Of a DNA stretch of 37,210 nucleotides, positions 25,692 through 33,786 are shown one piece after another. Every line of letters starts with the position of its first letter. The stretch's first letter is position 1. Position numbers and translations under genes: made by a program. This DNA is from Oscillospiraceae bacterium. GTDB lineage: Bacteria > Bacillota > Clostridia > Oscillospirales > Oscillospiraceae. Below the pieces are notes generated by a model. The model was given only the letters and a program-made list of their open reading frames with translations, was not told where the DNA came from and did not search any database. Where the stretch lies: NCBI GenBank assembly GCA_016292255.1, contig JAEEZZ010000101.1, forward strand, positions 1-37,210, read 5' to 3'.

Positions 25692-28089
25692 GCGTTCTTG
25701 CCATCTTCACGACCCGCGTCGCGTTGATCTCCAGCTGCTCCCGGGTCACCAGGCCCGTTTCCAGCCCTTTCAGCATGGCTTTCAGATCCCCCTTGCCCCC
25801 GGGCATGACGAGGTCGTTCCCGGCCGCCGCGATTCTTGCAGCGTTGGGGGCGGGGTACTTGTGCTTGCCGTAATACATACTGGAAAGGATCCAGTCGGTC
25901 ATCACGATACCCGCAAAGCCGAACTCCGCCCGCAGCACGTCCTGGATCAGATCCCACCGCTCCGAGCTGTGGACGCCGTTGATCAGATTGTAGGAGCTCA
26001 TCAGGGCGTGGGGCCGGCCCTCCCGGACAGCGATCTCAAAGCCCCGCAGATAGAGCTCCCGCAGAGCCCGCTCGCTCACCTGGCTGTTGGAGCTGTAGCG
26101 ATTAGTCTCCTGGTTGTTCGCGGCAAAATGCTTGACGGTCACGCCGCAGCCGGGATGGGCCTGCACGCCCCGGGTGATGGCAGCGGCAAAGCTGCCGGAG
26201 AGCAGGGGATCCTCGGAAAAGTATTCAAAATTCCGTCCGCAGCGGACGTCCCGGTGGAGATTCAAAGCAGGGGCCAGCCAGAGCTGGACGCCGAAGCGTT
26301 CCATTTCGTCGCCCACAATGTCGCCGCAGCGCCGGGCAAGCTCCAGGTTCCAGCTCTGGGCCAGGGCCGTGCCGATGGGGATGGCGGTGCAGTTCTGCTC
26401 ATAGATCGGGGCCTCTGCCTTCTGCCGCTTCTCCAGCAGCCGCATGGCAAGGGCCGCCGGGGCGGGCATCAGCTCCATGACGGTCTCCGGCATGGAGCCG
26501 TCCAGCGGGTGGACGCCGGTCTCGTCCTTCGTATAGCGGCGGCTCAGCCGCAGTCCCGCAGGGCCGTCGGCCATGACCAGGGCGGGGACGCCTTGATCCC
26601 GGAGGCAGGAGGCAGTCTCCCCCGCGGCTCCGGCAACGGCGTTCGCGGCGTTGCCGACGACGCCCTGCGCCCCCTTTTGTTTGAAAGCGCCGATGTTCAG
26701 CAGGCAGAGCGTCTCCTCGTCCAGCCCCGCCACCAGCGGGTCGATCTCCTGCGGCAGCTCGTAATCCACGGTCTCCGTTTCCAGATCGGCTGCCCGGAAG
26801 TGCAGCACGGGCAGGCCGTCCACAGGCTGCGCTTGGGGCGCTTCCGGCTTCCAGTCCCGGAAATCCGGCTTGCCGAGGCAGTTTTTCACTTGCTTGACGA
26901 TGGCCTCCCCGTCCAGACGAAGAACGGCGGCAGGGCGGGCGGCGCTGGAATTGCCGAGGCGCAGAAGGTAGTCGCCGGGCTCCAGGATCCAGCAGGCCCG
27001 GGCCTCGTCGTAGGAGGCCAGCTCCCGCAGCGAAAAGCTGAGGCAGAGCGTCGTCTCCTCTCCGGGCTGCAGGCTTTCGGTCTTCCCGAAGGCTGCCAGA
27101 ACCTGGAAGGGCTTATCCAGCCTCCCCCAGGGCTGGGAGACGTAGAGCTGAACGGTCTCCTTGCCGGGATATCTTCCGGTGTTCTTCACCCGGACCTCCG
27201 CCAGGATCTGTTCTCCCTCTCTGCGGAGCCTGCCCGGGCGCAGGGTAAAGGCGGTATAGCTCAGGCCGAAGCCGAAGGGGAACAGGGGCTTTTGACCCGT
27301 GCTGCCGAAGCGGCGATAGCCGACGTAGATCCCCTCCCGGTAGCGGGTGTCGTCCCGGTCGCCGAAGCTGCCGAGCTTCGAAGCAGCGTCCCAGCTATCC
27401 CAGGTGGTGCTCAGCTTGCCGGAGGGGTTGGCCTTTCCCAGCAGGATATCCGCCAGAATGCTGCCGGTCTCCACGCCCAGCTGGCTGAGCAGAAGGATGT
27501 TCCGCACCTCCGTCACCGGGGAGAGATCCACCACCCCGCCCACGTTCAGAACCAGCAGAAAGCGCTTGTATTTCCGATTGAGGGTGAGAATATCCCGTAT
27601 TTCCGTTTTTGTCAGCAGAATGTCGCCGGGAACCGGCTTTCGATCTGAGCCCTCGCCGGAGATCCGGGCCAGCACGTAGATGGCGGCCTCGCCGCTGCCC
27701 TCCAGCGGGAGCTGATATTCCGGCTCAGGCATGACGGCGCCCATATCGCTCAGAACTGCCAGAGTCCCCCGCTTCAGCGCGTCGCGTTTCAACCTTCGGA
27801 GGAAGCGCTTCTTCTCCGCCTGCCAGAGCGCGCCGTAGTGCTCCAGCCAGGGCTTGGTGGTAACGGTAAAGCCCGCCGCCTCCAGGCCAGCCTCCGCCGT
27901 TACGAAGGTTCTGGAATTGACCTCGCCGGAGCCCGTGCCGCCCTTGACGGTCCGCCGCGCCCCGCTGCCGTACAAAGCCAGTTCGCAGGGCTTTTCCAGA
28001 GGAAAAGCGCCGTCGGACTTTAACAAAACGGTGCACTCCGCGCCGAATTCTCTTAACACTCGATTGTGTTCGATCTCATATTGCTCCAT
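25651..28089 (-). CDS. Glycoside hydrolase family 3 with permuted domain order
   Basis: This 812-residue cytoplasmic glycosidase has no signal peptide. Domain order is reversed relative to common GH3 enzymes: the alpha/beta sandwich comes first (about 1-230, with TGSILADILLGKANPSGKLS), then the PFGFGLSYTAF linker and fibronectin-III-like domain (about 270-370), then the TIM-barrel (about 430-800) with KHFAANNQETNR and GIVMTDW, whose Asp732 is the likely nucleophile. This arrangement is known from ruminal clostridial beta-glucosidases. AAGGAGG precedes the ATG at 28089. The last residues run into the isomerase junction. Confidence 0.9.
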   Translation of the reverse strand: MEQYEIEHNRVLREFGAECTVLLKSDGAFPLEKPCELALYGSGARRTVKGGTGSGEVNSRTFVTAEAGLEAAGFTVTTKPWLEHYGALWQAEKKRFLRRLKRDALKRGTLAVLSDMGAVMPEPEYQLPLEGSGEAAIYVLARISGEGSDRKPVPGDILLTKTEIRDILTLNRKYKRFLLVLNVGGVVDLSPVTEVRNILLLSQLGVETGSILADILLGKANPSGKLSTTWDSWDAASKLGSFGDRDDTRYREGIYVGYRRFGSTGQKPLFPFGFGLSYTAFTLRPGRLRREGEQILAEVRVKNTGRYPGKETVQLYVSQPWGRLDKPFQVLAAFGKTESLQPGEETTLCLSFSLRELASYDEARACWILEPGDYLLRLGNSSAARPAAVLRLDGEAIVKQVKNCLGKPDFRDWKPEAPQAQPVDGLPVLHFRAADLETETVDYELPQEIDPLVAGLDEETLCLLNIGAFKQKGAQGVVGNAANAVAGAAGETASCLRDQGVPALVMADGPAGLRLSRRYTKDETGVHPLDGSMPETVMELMPAPAALAMRLLEKRQKAEAPIYEQNCTAIPIGTALAQSWNLELARRCGDIVGDEMERFGVQLWLAPALNLHRDVRCGRNFEYFSEDPLLSGSFAAAITRGVQAHPGCGVTVKHFAANNQETNRYSSNSQVSERALRELYLRGFEIAVREGRPHALMSSYNLINGVHSSERWDLIQDVLRAEFGFAGIVMTDWILSSMYYGKHKYPAPNAARIAAAGNDLVMPGGKGDLKAMLKGLETGLVTREQLEINATRVVKMARTLATPDGEQEAGRG

Positions 28090-28132
28090 AGTTGTTTTTT
28101 TCCTCCTTCGCTTGTCCGGCTTTTTCACAATG

Positions 28133-28198
28133 CTATCATAGCAGATTTTCCCGAAAAAGTATTGCATTTTCGTAAGGATTTTCGTAAAATAGTAACAA
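28133..28198 (-). promoter_or_regulatory. Shared operator/promoter block upstream of the GH3 gene
   Basis: This block shares 14 identical bases CTATCATAGCAGAT (28133-28146), AAAGTATT (28156-28163), CGT and AGGA (28171-28178) with 31684-31749, at identical spacing. On the minus strand it contains TGCTATGAT, an extended -10 box without a good -35 box, as expected for an activator-dependent promoter. It lies between the GH3 gene and the divergent AraC-type remnant. Confidence 0.75.
28162..28190 (+). promoter_or_regulatory. Promoter of the AraC-type gene
   Basis: TTGCAT (28162-28167) and TAAAAT (28185-28190) are separated by 17 bp. The promoter lies within the shared operator block, so the regulator probably controlled its own gene. 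Confidence 0.6.
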
Positions 28199-28224
28199 GA
28201 TAGCACAGACAGGAGGCGTTTTCG

Positions 28225-28772
28225 GTGCAGCAAGTGGATCACGAGTACCTGGCCCGCTCCATGGAGCGGCTTTCCGGGATCCCGGTGCGGCCATCCGCGG
28301 CGGGATGCGGGAGGACGACGCCTTTTCCCTCTCCGACGCCTTTATCCAGCGCGCCGAGCTGCTCACCAGCTACAGCAAGATCATGAACCTGCAGTACAAT
28401 ATGATTCTGGAATTCACCGAGCAGGTGGAGAAGCTGCACCGGGGAAGCCACGAGAGCAAGCTGGCCCTGGACGTGGCGAACTACGTCCGCTGCCATCTCT
28501 CCGAGCCCATCAGCGTGGAGGCCATGGCCGAGGAATTCTTCCTCAGCCGCCCATACCTTTCCGCGAAATTCAAGCAGGAGACCGGCATGACCCTGACGGA
28601 TTTCATTTTGCATGAAAAAACGGAGGAAGCCCAGCGCCTCCTCCGCTATTCCGACAAGACTGCCTCCGCGATCTCGGCCTATCTGGGCTTTTCCTCCCAG
28701 GGCCACTTCGCCAAGGTCTTCAAAAAGTACGCCGGGTGTACCCCGAATGAATACCGGGACAAGCAGCGATAA
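28225..28772 (+). pseudogene. AraC-family transcriptional regulator, broken by internal loss and frameshift
   Basis: A GTG at 28225 with AGGAGG upstream opens the frame VQQVDHEYLARSMERLSGIP, then V-R, which is lost around 28290. The gene resumes two bases out of frame as REDDAFSLSDAFIQRAELLT and runs to the stop at 28772. The ligand-binding middle of a normal 280-300-residue AraC protein is missing. The DNA-binding domain with two helix-turn-helix units (SVEAMAEEFFLSRPYLSAKF and SAISAYLGFSSQGHFAKVFK) is intact. A start at 28305 could still give a 155-residue DNA-binding fragment, but without a clear ribosome site. Confidence 0.75.
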
Positions 28773-28836
28773 GACGCAGGGCGCGCCTCAAACCGTCAAA
28801 GAACTCCCTGCATTCATTTTTCCTGGATGCAAGCAG

Positions 28837-29063
28837 AATTGAAAATTGAAAGTTGAAAGTTGAAAATGAAGGTGTTTTTTAAATTGCCATTTAAAAAAGG
28901 AAATCCAAGCTGCGAAATAGACTCTTTTCGTTTTTTCGACCTGTAATTACTCAGTAATAAGAATCATTGAGCTGGATATTTCCGCTTTTCTTCTCATCGG
29001 TCAAATGGCAATTTGAACGATACCACAACTTTCAACTATCAATTTTCAACTTTCAACTATTTT
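28837..29063. mobile_element. MITE-like nested inverted repeat flanked by TTGAAAG-type repeats
   Basis: The gap 28773-29113 holds no gene. At its centre a perfect 12-bp inverted repeat, AAATTGCCATTT (28881-28892) and its complement (29003-29014), bounds a 134-bp AT-rich segment. Outside it, GAAAATTGAAAGTTGAAA-type repeats (28837-28872) face the inverted ATCAATTTTCAACTTTCAAC copies (29025-29063). No transposase is encoded. The base composition is far from the flanking genes, which suggests an inserted element. Confidence 0.55.
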
Positions 29064-29074
29064 AACATGCTGAA

Positions 29075-29100
29075 GCGCGCCGCAGAGCTCCGCGGCGCGC
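29075..29100 (-). terminator. GC-rich hairpin after the SDR gene
   Basis: Nine-base arms GCGCGCCGC (29075-29083) and GCGGCGCGC (29092-29100) lie 13 bp beyond the SDR stop. The T run is weak. It is a probable terminator of the SDR operon. Confidence 0.55.
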
Positions 29101-29113
29101 CTTGTATTTTGGG

Positions 29114-30637
29114 TCAAACGTCCAGCTCCGTGACTTCCTTCGGGTATTCCCGGAGCTCGTCGTCCTTGTGCAGGGGCTTCCAGACCTGGGCGAAAAAGGG
29201 ATCCACCTGGGCGCGTTTGCCGTAGTTCCAGCTCCGGCGCTCGCATTCCGGGCACCAGTGGCCGCCCTCCAGCACCAGCCGGGGGCTTGCCTCGAACTCG
29301 TGGCCGAAGGCGCAGCGGAAACGAAGCTTTGATTTCCAGTCGCCGGTGGTCATTTCTTCAGAGAGGAGCTCACCGCCGCGGAATTTGGCCGCGCCCTGCA
29401 TATCCCCCAAGCTCAATTCGCTCTCCGGCTTGCTCTCGTCGTAGCCGTGGTCGATGGGAACGACGGTGTCCCAGTCGGTGAAGCGCACCAGATCGCTGTA
29501 TTTCTCGGGAATCGCCTCCCATGCGGCCCTGCTGCCCCAGAAGGCTTCAATGTGGTCTGTCATGTTGGCGTCCAGCCAGTGCTTGGTGCCGTGCTCGGAG
29601 TTCAGCATGGGCGCAAAGGCCTTCCGGATCAGCTTCCCCATGAGCTGCTGTCCCTTCGGCAGCCTGGTCAGGGCTTTTCCCACGTCCCGGACCGCGCCCA
29701 TTTCCTTCAGATAGGCGTCGTAGAAATACTGCATGGAATCCGAGCGAAAATGCAGATAGGCTTCCAGCTTGTCAGAGTCCAGATAGTACTGCCCGTGGAA
29801 GTTCCGGGTGGCGGAATACTTCGGCTCGATGATCGGATCCAGACTCGTGAAGCCCAGCTTGCCGTACACGACCTCGTACATCTCCCCGGTGCTGACCCGG
29901 CAGCGCTCGCCCCCGCCGATGTTGTAGATGTGGCCCCAGAAGCCCGGATCCAGCGTCCCTTGGGCGTCGTAGGCGCAGAGATTCCGCATGGCCCTGCCGC
30001 TGTCCCGGTCGGAGACGTATTCCAGCACGTTGTCGATGCCGTTGTGGAATTGGATCGCGTCCCGGATCTTTGCCATGGCGGGGCCGATGATGCCGGTCTG
30101 CCGCAGGCTCACCCAGTATTTGAGGCCGCTTTCGATCACGCAGCGCTCCGCCGCGATCTTCGACACCGCGTAGTAGTCGAACACACTGGGCTTGATCGGG
30201 TCGCCCACGCGGCCCCAGTGGATGGGGGGCATCCGGTCGCCGGTCTCCGCCACGGTGCCGATATAGACGAATTTGCAGGTCTCCGCCTTGCCCGCTTCCC
30301 GGATCGCTTCGATCAGGTTTCGGGTGGAGCCGTAGTTGACCTCCATCGCCTTTTTGGGGTGGTAGTCCGCCTGGGGCGAGACGAAGGCTGCGATGTGCAG
30401 ACAGATATCGCTTCTTCTGACGCAGTCGGCCACCAGCGCCTTGTCCAACAGGTCGCCGAAGACCACCTGCACGCCGGGCCTGCCGATGAAACGCTCAAAT
30501 TTGGCGCGGTTTCTGTCTGTATCCAGATCGAAAACGATCAGATCGTACGTTTCCCCCAGGTCGGGCAGCATCGCCTGGAAGCTCTCCCAACCCATGCCTC
30601 CGCCTGCACCGGTCATGAACACAACGGGGCGTTTCAT
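29114..30637 (-). CDS. Extended SDR epimerase/dehydratase with a C-terminal zinc-binding module
   Basis: This 507-residue protein has an N-terminal NAD(P)-binding fold with GAGGGMG (10-16), an Asp at the end of strand 2 (FDLDTDRN) and the catalytic pair Tyr156 and Lys160 in YYAVSK. Such enzymes epimerise, dehydrate or reduce nucleotide sugars or sugar acids. After about residue 330 comes an unusual tail ending in a zinc-ribbon-like module, with Cys442, His446, Cys462 and Cys465 in RCAFGHEFEASP and GGHWCPECERR. It lies 4 nt after a second SDR gene in the same operon. Confidence 0.78.
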   Translation of the reverse strand: MKRPVVFMTGAGGGMGWESFQAMLPDLGETYDLIVFDLDTDRNRAKFERFIGRPGVQVVFGDLLDKALVADCVRRSDICLHIAAFVSPQADYHPKKAMEVNYGSTRNLIEAIREAGKAETCKFVYIGTVAETGDRMPPIHWGRVGDPIKPSVFDYYAVSKIAAERCVIESGLKYWVSLRQTGIIGPAMAKIRDAIQFHNGIDNVLEYVSDRDSGRAMRNLCAYDAQGTLDPGFWGHIYNIGGGERCRVSTGEMYEVVYGKLGFTSLDPIIEPKYSATRNFHGQYYLDSDKLEAYLHFRSDSMQYFYDAYLKEMGAVRDVGKALTRLPKGQQLMGKLIRKAFAPMLNSEHGTKHWLDANMTDHIEAFWGSRAAWEAIPEKYSDLVRFTDWDTVVPIDHGYDESKPESELSLGDMQGAAKFRGGELLSEEMTTGDWKSKLRFRCAFGHEFEASPRLVLEGGHWCPECERRSWNYGKRAQVDPFFAQVWKPLHKDDELREYPKEVTELDV

Positions 30638-30641
30638 CCCT

Positions 30642-31655
30642 TCACTCCCCCTTCATGCCGATGACCTTTGTCTTGTTTGCCAAAACGTCCCTGCAGAGGA
30701 GAATGGAGTCGCCAATGGCCCCTTCGATGTCGTCGGCAGTGACGCCCAGGGCCTGGGCCCCCTCCGTTTTGGAGATGAACAGGTTGGAGCACATCACGTC
30801 GGTGAACTTGACCATGTTCAGGCCGCCTTGAATACCCTTCCGGGCCTGCTCCTGCATGATCTTCTTCCCGCCCAGGGCAAACATCCAGTTGGGGATGGTG
30901 ACGATCCTTTTGCCCGGGCAGTCCAGGTACTTGTGGACGATTTTCAAAAGCTCCACCCAGGTCATGTTGTACCAGCCGATGGGGTAACAGCAGCCGCCCC
31001 TGTTCTTTTCCAGCGCCCCGGCGATGGCCTGTCCCACTTGATGCACGGTCACCATGGTGGAGCCGCCTCTGGGGTACATGGTGACCCCCTTCATGGACAG
31101 GACCTGCTCCACCAGGAAGACCCACACCGGCTTGCGGCCCGGCTGGGTGCCGAAGATATAGGGCAGCTCCAGCACCGCCACGTCGAGCCGGTCGTCCGCG
31201 AAGCACATGGCCGCGGCCTCCTGGTCGATGCGGCTGCGGATATAGGGATGGTGCTTCGTCAGCTCCTTTTCCGGCCACTTCTTGGCGGCATAGGAGAAAT
31301 AGGAGCCCAGGATCACTGCGTGCTTCACGCCGCATTCCCGGCACAGGCGCAGCAGCCGCTTGACCGGATCGATGTTGTATTTTTTGTATAATTCGTAGAT
31401 AGGCGCCGGGCCCTCGACCCGCTCGTCCACCCCGGCGGCGAAGACAAAGCCCTCGCAGCCGGACAGCTTTTCCCGGAGCTGGTCGTCCGTCATTTCCAGA
31501 TAGTTGCCGAATTCGATCTTCATTTCCGGCGGCAGCACCGCGCCCTCCGGAAGCGGGGGCAGCGCGATGGAAACCACCTCATGCCCTCTGGCGATCAATT
31601 CCTTCGCCGCCTCGCTGCCCAGCAGCCCCGTACCGCCGATCATAAATACCTTCAT
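30642..31655 (-). CDS. NAD(P)-binding SDR/epimerase-like protein
   Basis: This 337-residue protein starts MKVFMIGGTGLLGSEAA, an atypical or extended SDR with the dinucleotide motif GGTGLLG (7-13). The usual Tyr-x-x-x-Lys pair reads Tyr-Ile-Arg-Ser-Arg (HHPYIRSRIDQE), so the catalytic lysine is an arginine and activity may differ. The ATG at 31655 follows GGGAGGG. Its promoter shares the conserved block with the GH3 gene, which points to a common sugar-use role. Substrate unknown. Confidence 0.78.
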   Translation of the reverse strand: MKVFMIGGTGLLGSEAAKELIARGHEVVSIALPPLPEGAVLPPEMKIEFGNYLEMTDDQLREKLSGCEGFVFAAGVDERVEGPAPIYELYKKYNIDPVKRLLRLCRECGVKHAVILGSYFSYAAKKWPEKELTKHHPYIRSRIDQEAAAMCFADDRLDVAVLELPYIFGTQPGRKPVWVFLVEQVLSMKGVTMYPRGGSTMVTVHQVGQAIAGALEKNRGGCCYPIGWYNMTWVELLKIVHKYLDCPGKRIVTIPNWMFALGGKKIMQEQARKGIQGGLNMVKFTDVMCSNLFISKTEGAQALGVTADDIEGAIGDSILLCRDVLANKTKVIGMKGE

Positions 31656-31683
31656 GGCAATCCCTCCCTGTTGCTTGATGGCA

Positions 31684-31749
31684 CTATCATAGCAGATCAA
31701 GCGGGAAAAGTATTACACAATCGTGAGGAATTTGAAAAAAATGTAAGAA
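31684..31749 (-). promoter_or_regulatory. Shared operator/promoter block upstream of the SDR pair
   Basis: This is the second copy of the block at 28133-28198: CTATCATAGCAGAT (31684-31697), AAAGTATT (31707-31714) and CGTGAGGA (31722-31729), with the same distances between the parts. The minus-strand reading gives the same TGCTATGAT extended -10 box 29 bp before the SDR start codon. Confidence 0.75.
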
Positions 31750-31788
31750 CAATTCTTGGGATCAAACAGCCGCGCTTCCGGTTTTCCT

Positions 31789-32313
31789 TTACACTTCGGA
31801 TGCAAAACGGTACCGCATTCCGTAGGTCCGTTCGCTGGCTTCGCCGCTCAGATAGTCCCAGCCCTCCTGGGAGACGATCTCAAAGCCGCATTTCAGATGG
31901 GTCCGAAGGGAAGCTTCGTTCCGCTTCCCCACGCAGTCGCAGATGGTGAAGCCGCCCTGCATTTGCAGCGCGGCGATCAGCTCCCGCAGCAGCCTTGCGC
32001 CGAAGCCCATTCTGCGGGCATCCGGCCGGGTCTCCAGGGCCTCCAGGTAGAAGAAGCGGGGCTCTATTTCGTTCAGACGCAGGGCGCTGACCCAGCGTCC
32101 GTCCACCTCCAGCACCCAATAGGAGGGCCCGGGGCCTTGAAAGAAGTCCTGCTCCAGGTAGTTCAGAAAGCCTTCCTCCACCTTTTTCACCGCCTCGGCC
32201 TTGTCCGTCAGCTCCGGGTAGAAATAATCGGTGTTTTCCAGGTTGCCCTCCGCGTAAATCTCCATCAGCTTTCCGGCGTCAAGGTCGGAAAAACGGTCGA
32301 TCCGATGCAGCAT
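31789..32313 (-). CDS. GNAT family N-acetyltransferase
   Basis: This 174-residue acetyl-CoA-dependent acyltransferase has the acetyl-CoA loop in TRPDARRMGFGARLLRELIA (the R/Q-x-x-G-x-G/A type), preceded by the strand FFYLEALETRP. Length is normal for a stand-alone GNAT. The ATG at 32313 has AAGGAG upstream. The acceptor substrate cannot be told. It follows the cell-wall operon after a repeat-filled 96-bp gap and may be a separate unit. Confidence 0.82.
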   Translation of the reverse strand: MLHRIDRFSDLDAGKLMEIYAEGNLENTDYFYPELTDKAEAVKKVEEGFLNYLEQDFFQGPGPSYWVLEVDGRWVSALRLNEIEPRFFYLEALETRPDARRMGFGARLLRELIAALQMQGGFTICDCVGKRNEASLRTHLKCGFEIVSQEGWDYLSGEASERTYGMRYRFASEV

Positions 32314-32351
32314 AATGTGTTCTCCTTTTTTGTTTCCGTTTCGGCACGGGT

Positions 32352-32406
32352 GGCGGACAAGCAATGCTTGTCCCTACAGATCAATTATGCATTATGCATT
32401 TTGCAT
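32352..32406. repeat. Composite repeat: GGACAAGCA palindrome plus TGCATT direct repeats
   Basis: GGACAAGCA (32355-32363) and TGCTTGTCC (32365-32373) are followed by CCTACAG and then TTATGCATTATGCATTTTGC-type heptamers. The palindrome matches 397-415 and the heptamers match 17287-17323. Palindrome and heptamers have the same order as in the element at 22446-22530, read on the other strand. Confidence 0.8.
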
Positions 32407-32409
32407 TCC

Positions 32410-33786
32410 CTACCGTTCTCCGTCCAGCACGTTCATGCAGGCCTCCAGGACAGAGCGGGCGACGGGTGCGGCAACGGAGCTGCCTGCGCCGCCCTCCTCC
32501 ACGATGACGATAAAGGCCAGGGGGTAATCCTCCTCCGCGATAAAGCCGGCGAAGGTGGCGGTATTGGCGTCGGTGCCCACCTCTGCCGTGCCGGATTTGG
32601 CGCAGACCTCCACGCCGGGGATATCCACGGCGTCGTAGATCTGGGTGACGTTGTAGCGCATATACTCCCGCAGCGTCCTGGCGGCACCGGCGGAAAGCAT
32701 CGGCGGCGTCTGGCTCACGGCGGCCTCGTAGGTCACCCGTCCTCCGCACTGGGCAGAGGAGACCAGGCGGGGCTCCGCAGCGCTGCCGCCCCCGGCGATG
32801 GCTCCCATAAACACCATATATTGGCAGGGATTCACCAAGTCGGTACATTGCCCGATGCCGGCCCAGGCCAGGTCGTTGTCCGAGGCGTCGGAGAGGTCAA
32901 AGTTGCCCCGAACGGTGGTGATGCCGTCGATGGAAATGTTTTCCATCAGGCGTTCCGCCTCGGCTTGGCCCGTCAGGACGCTCTTGCCCGTCCGCAGAGC
33001 GATCTCGGCAAAGGTACAGTTGCAGGATTTTGCCAAGGCCTCCCGCAGGGTCAGTTCTCCGTGGGCTCTGGGGCAGGTGATCTTCTCTCCGTTGATGACC
33101 CGCTCCCCGGTGCAGGTAAAGTGTGCATCCTCCAGCCCAGGAATCGCGTCCAGCGCCGCAGCCAGGGTAGTCAGCTTGAAAATGGAGCCGGGCGTATAGG
33201 AGGCGTGGAAGAAACGGTAGATATACACGCCGTCATAATAGCCGTCCTCGTTCTCCGTTTCCAGGTCGGGCGGATCCAGCGGATCGAAGCTGGGGCTGGA
33301 TACGGCGCAGAGGATCTCGCCGGTTTTGTAATTGTAGACGCCCACCGCGCCCTTGCGGCCGTTCATGGCCTGCATGGCAACAGCCTGCACCTGGGCGGAG
33401 ACGGTAAGCCGCAGCTCTCCCCCGCCGGTCTCCATGGCCGCGGTGCCGTTGAGCTTATCGTAGCCAAAGAGCTTGGAGGCATAGGCCCGGAGGATACGGG
33501 GCGGGATATTGCCCGCCGCGTCCCCGATCAGATGCAGGGTGGCCTTCCGCAGGGCGGCGCTGTCGGCGTAGGTCTGGTCGGAGGCGGAGGTATAGAGCAC
33601 CTCGCCGCTCCGGTCTACGATCTCGCCGGTGTTCAGCTTGCCGTCTGTGTAGACGTGGGGGCTCCCCGTAAAGGAGACCCAGCGGTCGGCATAGAGAAAA
33701 TAGCGGATCACAAAGGTCAGCACCCCAAAGAGCAGGATGCAGGCAAGGATCAAGGCAAATCCGGTACGTTTCGCAATACTTTTCAT
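32410..33786 (-). CDS. Penicillin-binding protein 2-type transpeptidase
   Basis: This 458-residue protein has one N-terminal membrane anchor (about 9-30) and an extracellular DD-transpeptidase domain. The catalytic motifs are complete: SxxK at Ser201-Lys204 in TPGSIFKLTT, SCN at 254-256, and KSGT at 397-400. The N-terminal dimerisation region is short, so it is a PbpA/SpoVD-like class B enzyme. It crosslinks the glycan made by its SEDS partner, the FHA-SEDS gene just upstream, with which it overlaps by 4 nt. Confidence 0.9.
   Translation of the reverse strand: MKSIAKRTGFALILACILLFGVLTFVIRYFLYADRWVSFTGSPHVYTDGKLNTGEIVDRSGEVLYTSASDQTYADSAALRKATLHLIGDAAGNIPPRILRAYASKLFGYDKLNGTAAMETGGGELRLTVSAQVQAVAMQAMNGRKGAVGVYNYKTGEILCAVSSPSFDPLDPPDLETENEDGYYDGVYIYRFFHASYTPGSIFKLTTLAAALDAIPGLEDAHFTCTGERVINGEKITCPRAHGELTLREALAKSCNCTFAEIALRTGKSVLTGQAEAERLMENISIDGITTVRGNFDLSDASDNDLAWAGIGQCTDLVNPCQYMVFMGAIAGGGSAAEPRLVSSAQCGGRVTYEAAVSQTPPMLSAGAARTLREYMRYNVTQIYDAVDIPGVEVCAKSGTAEVGTDANTATFAGFIAEEDYPLAFIVIVEEGGAGSSVAAPVARSVLEACMNVLDGER

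Noticed and set aside
25648-27648. 666-codon plus-strand open frame opposite the GH3 gene
   Set aside because: The composition is that of a reverse-strand shadow. The minus strand encodes an unambiguous GH3 enzyme.
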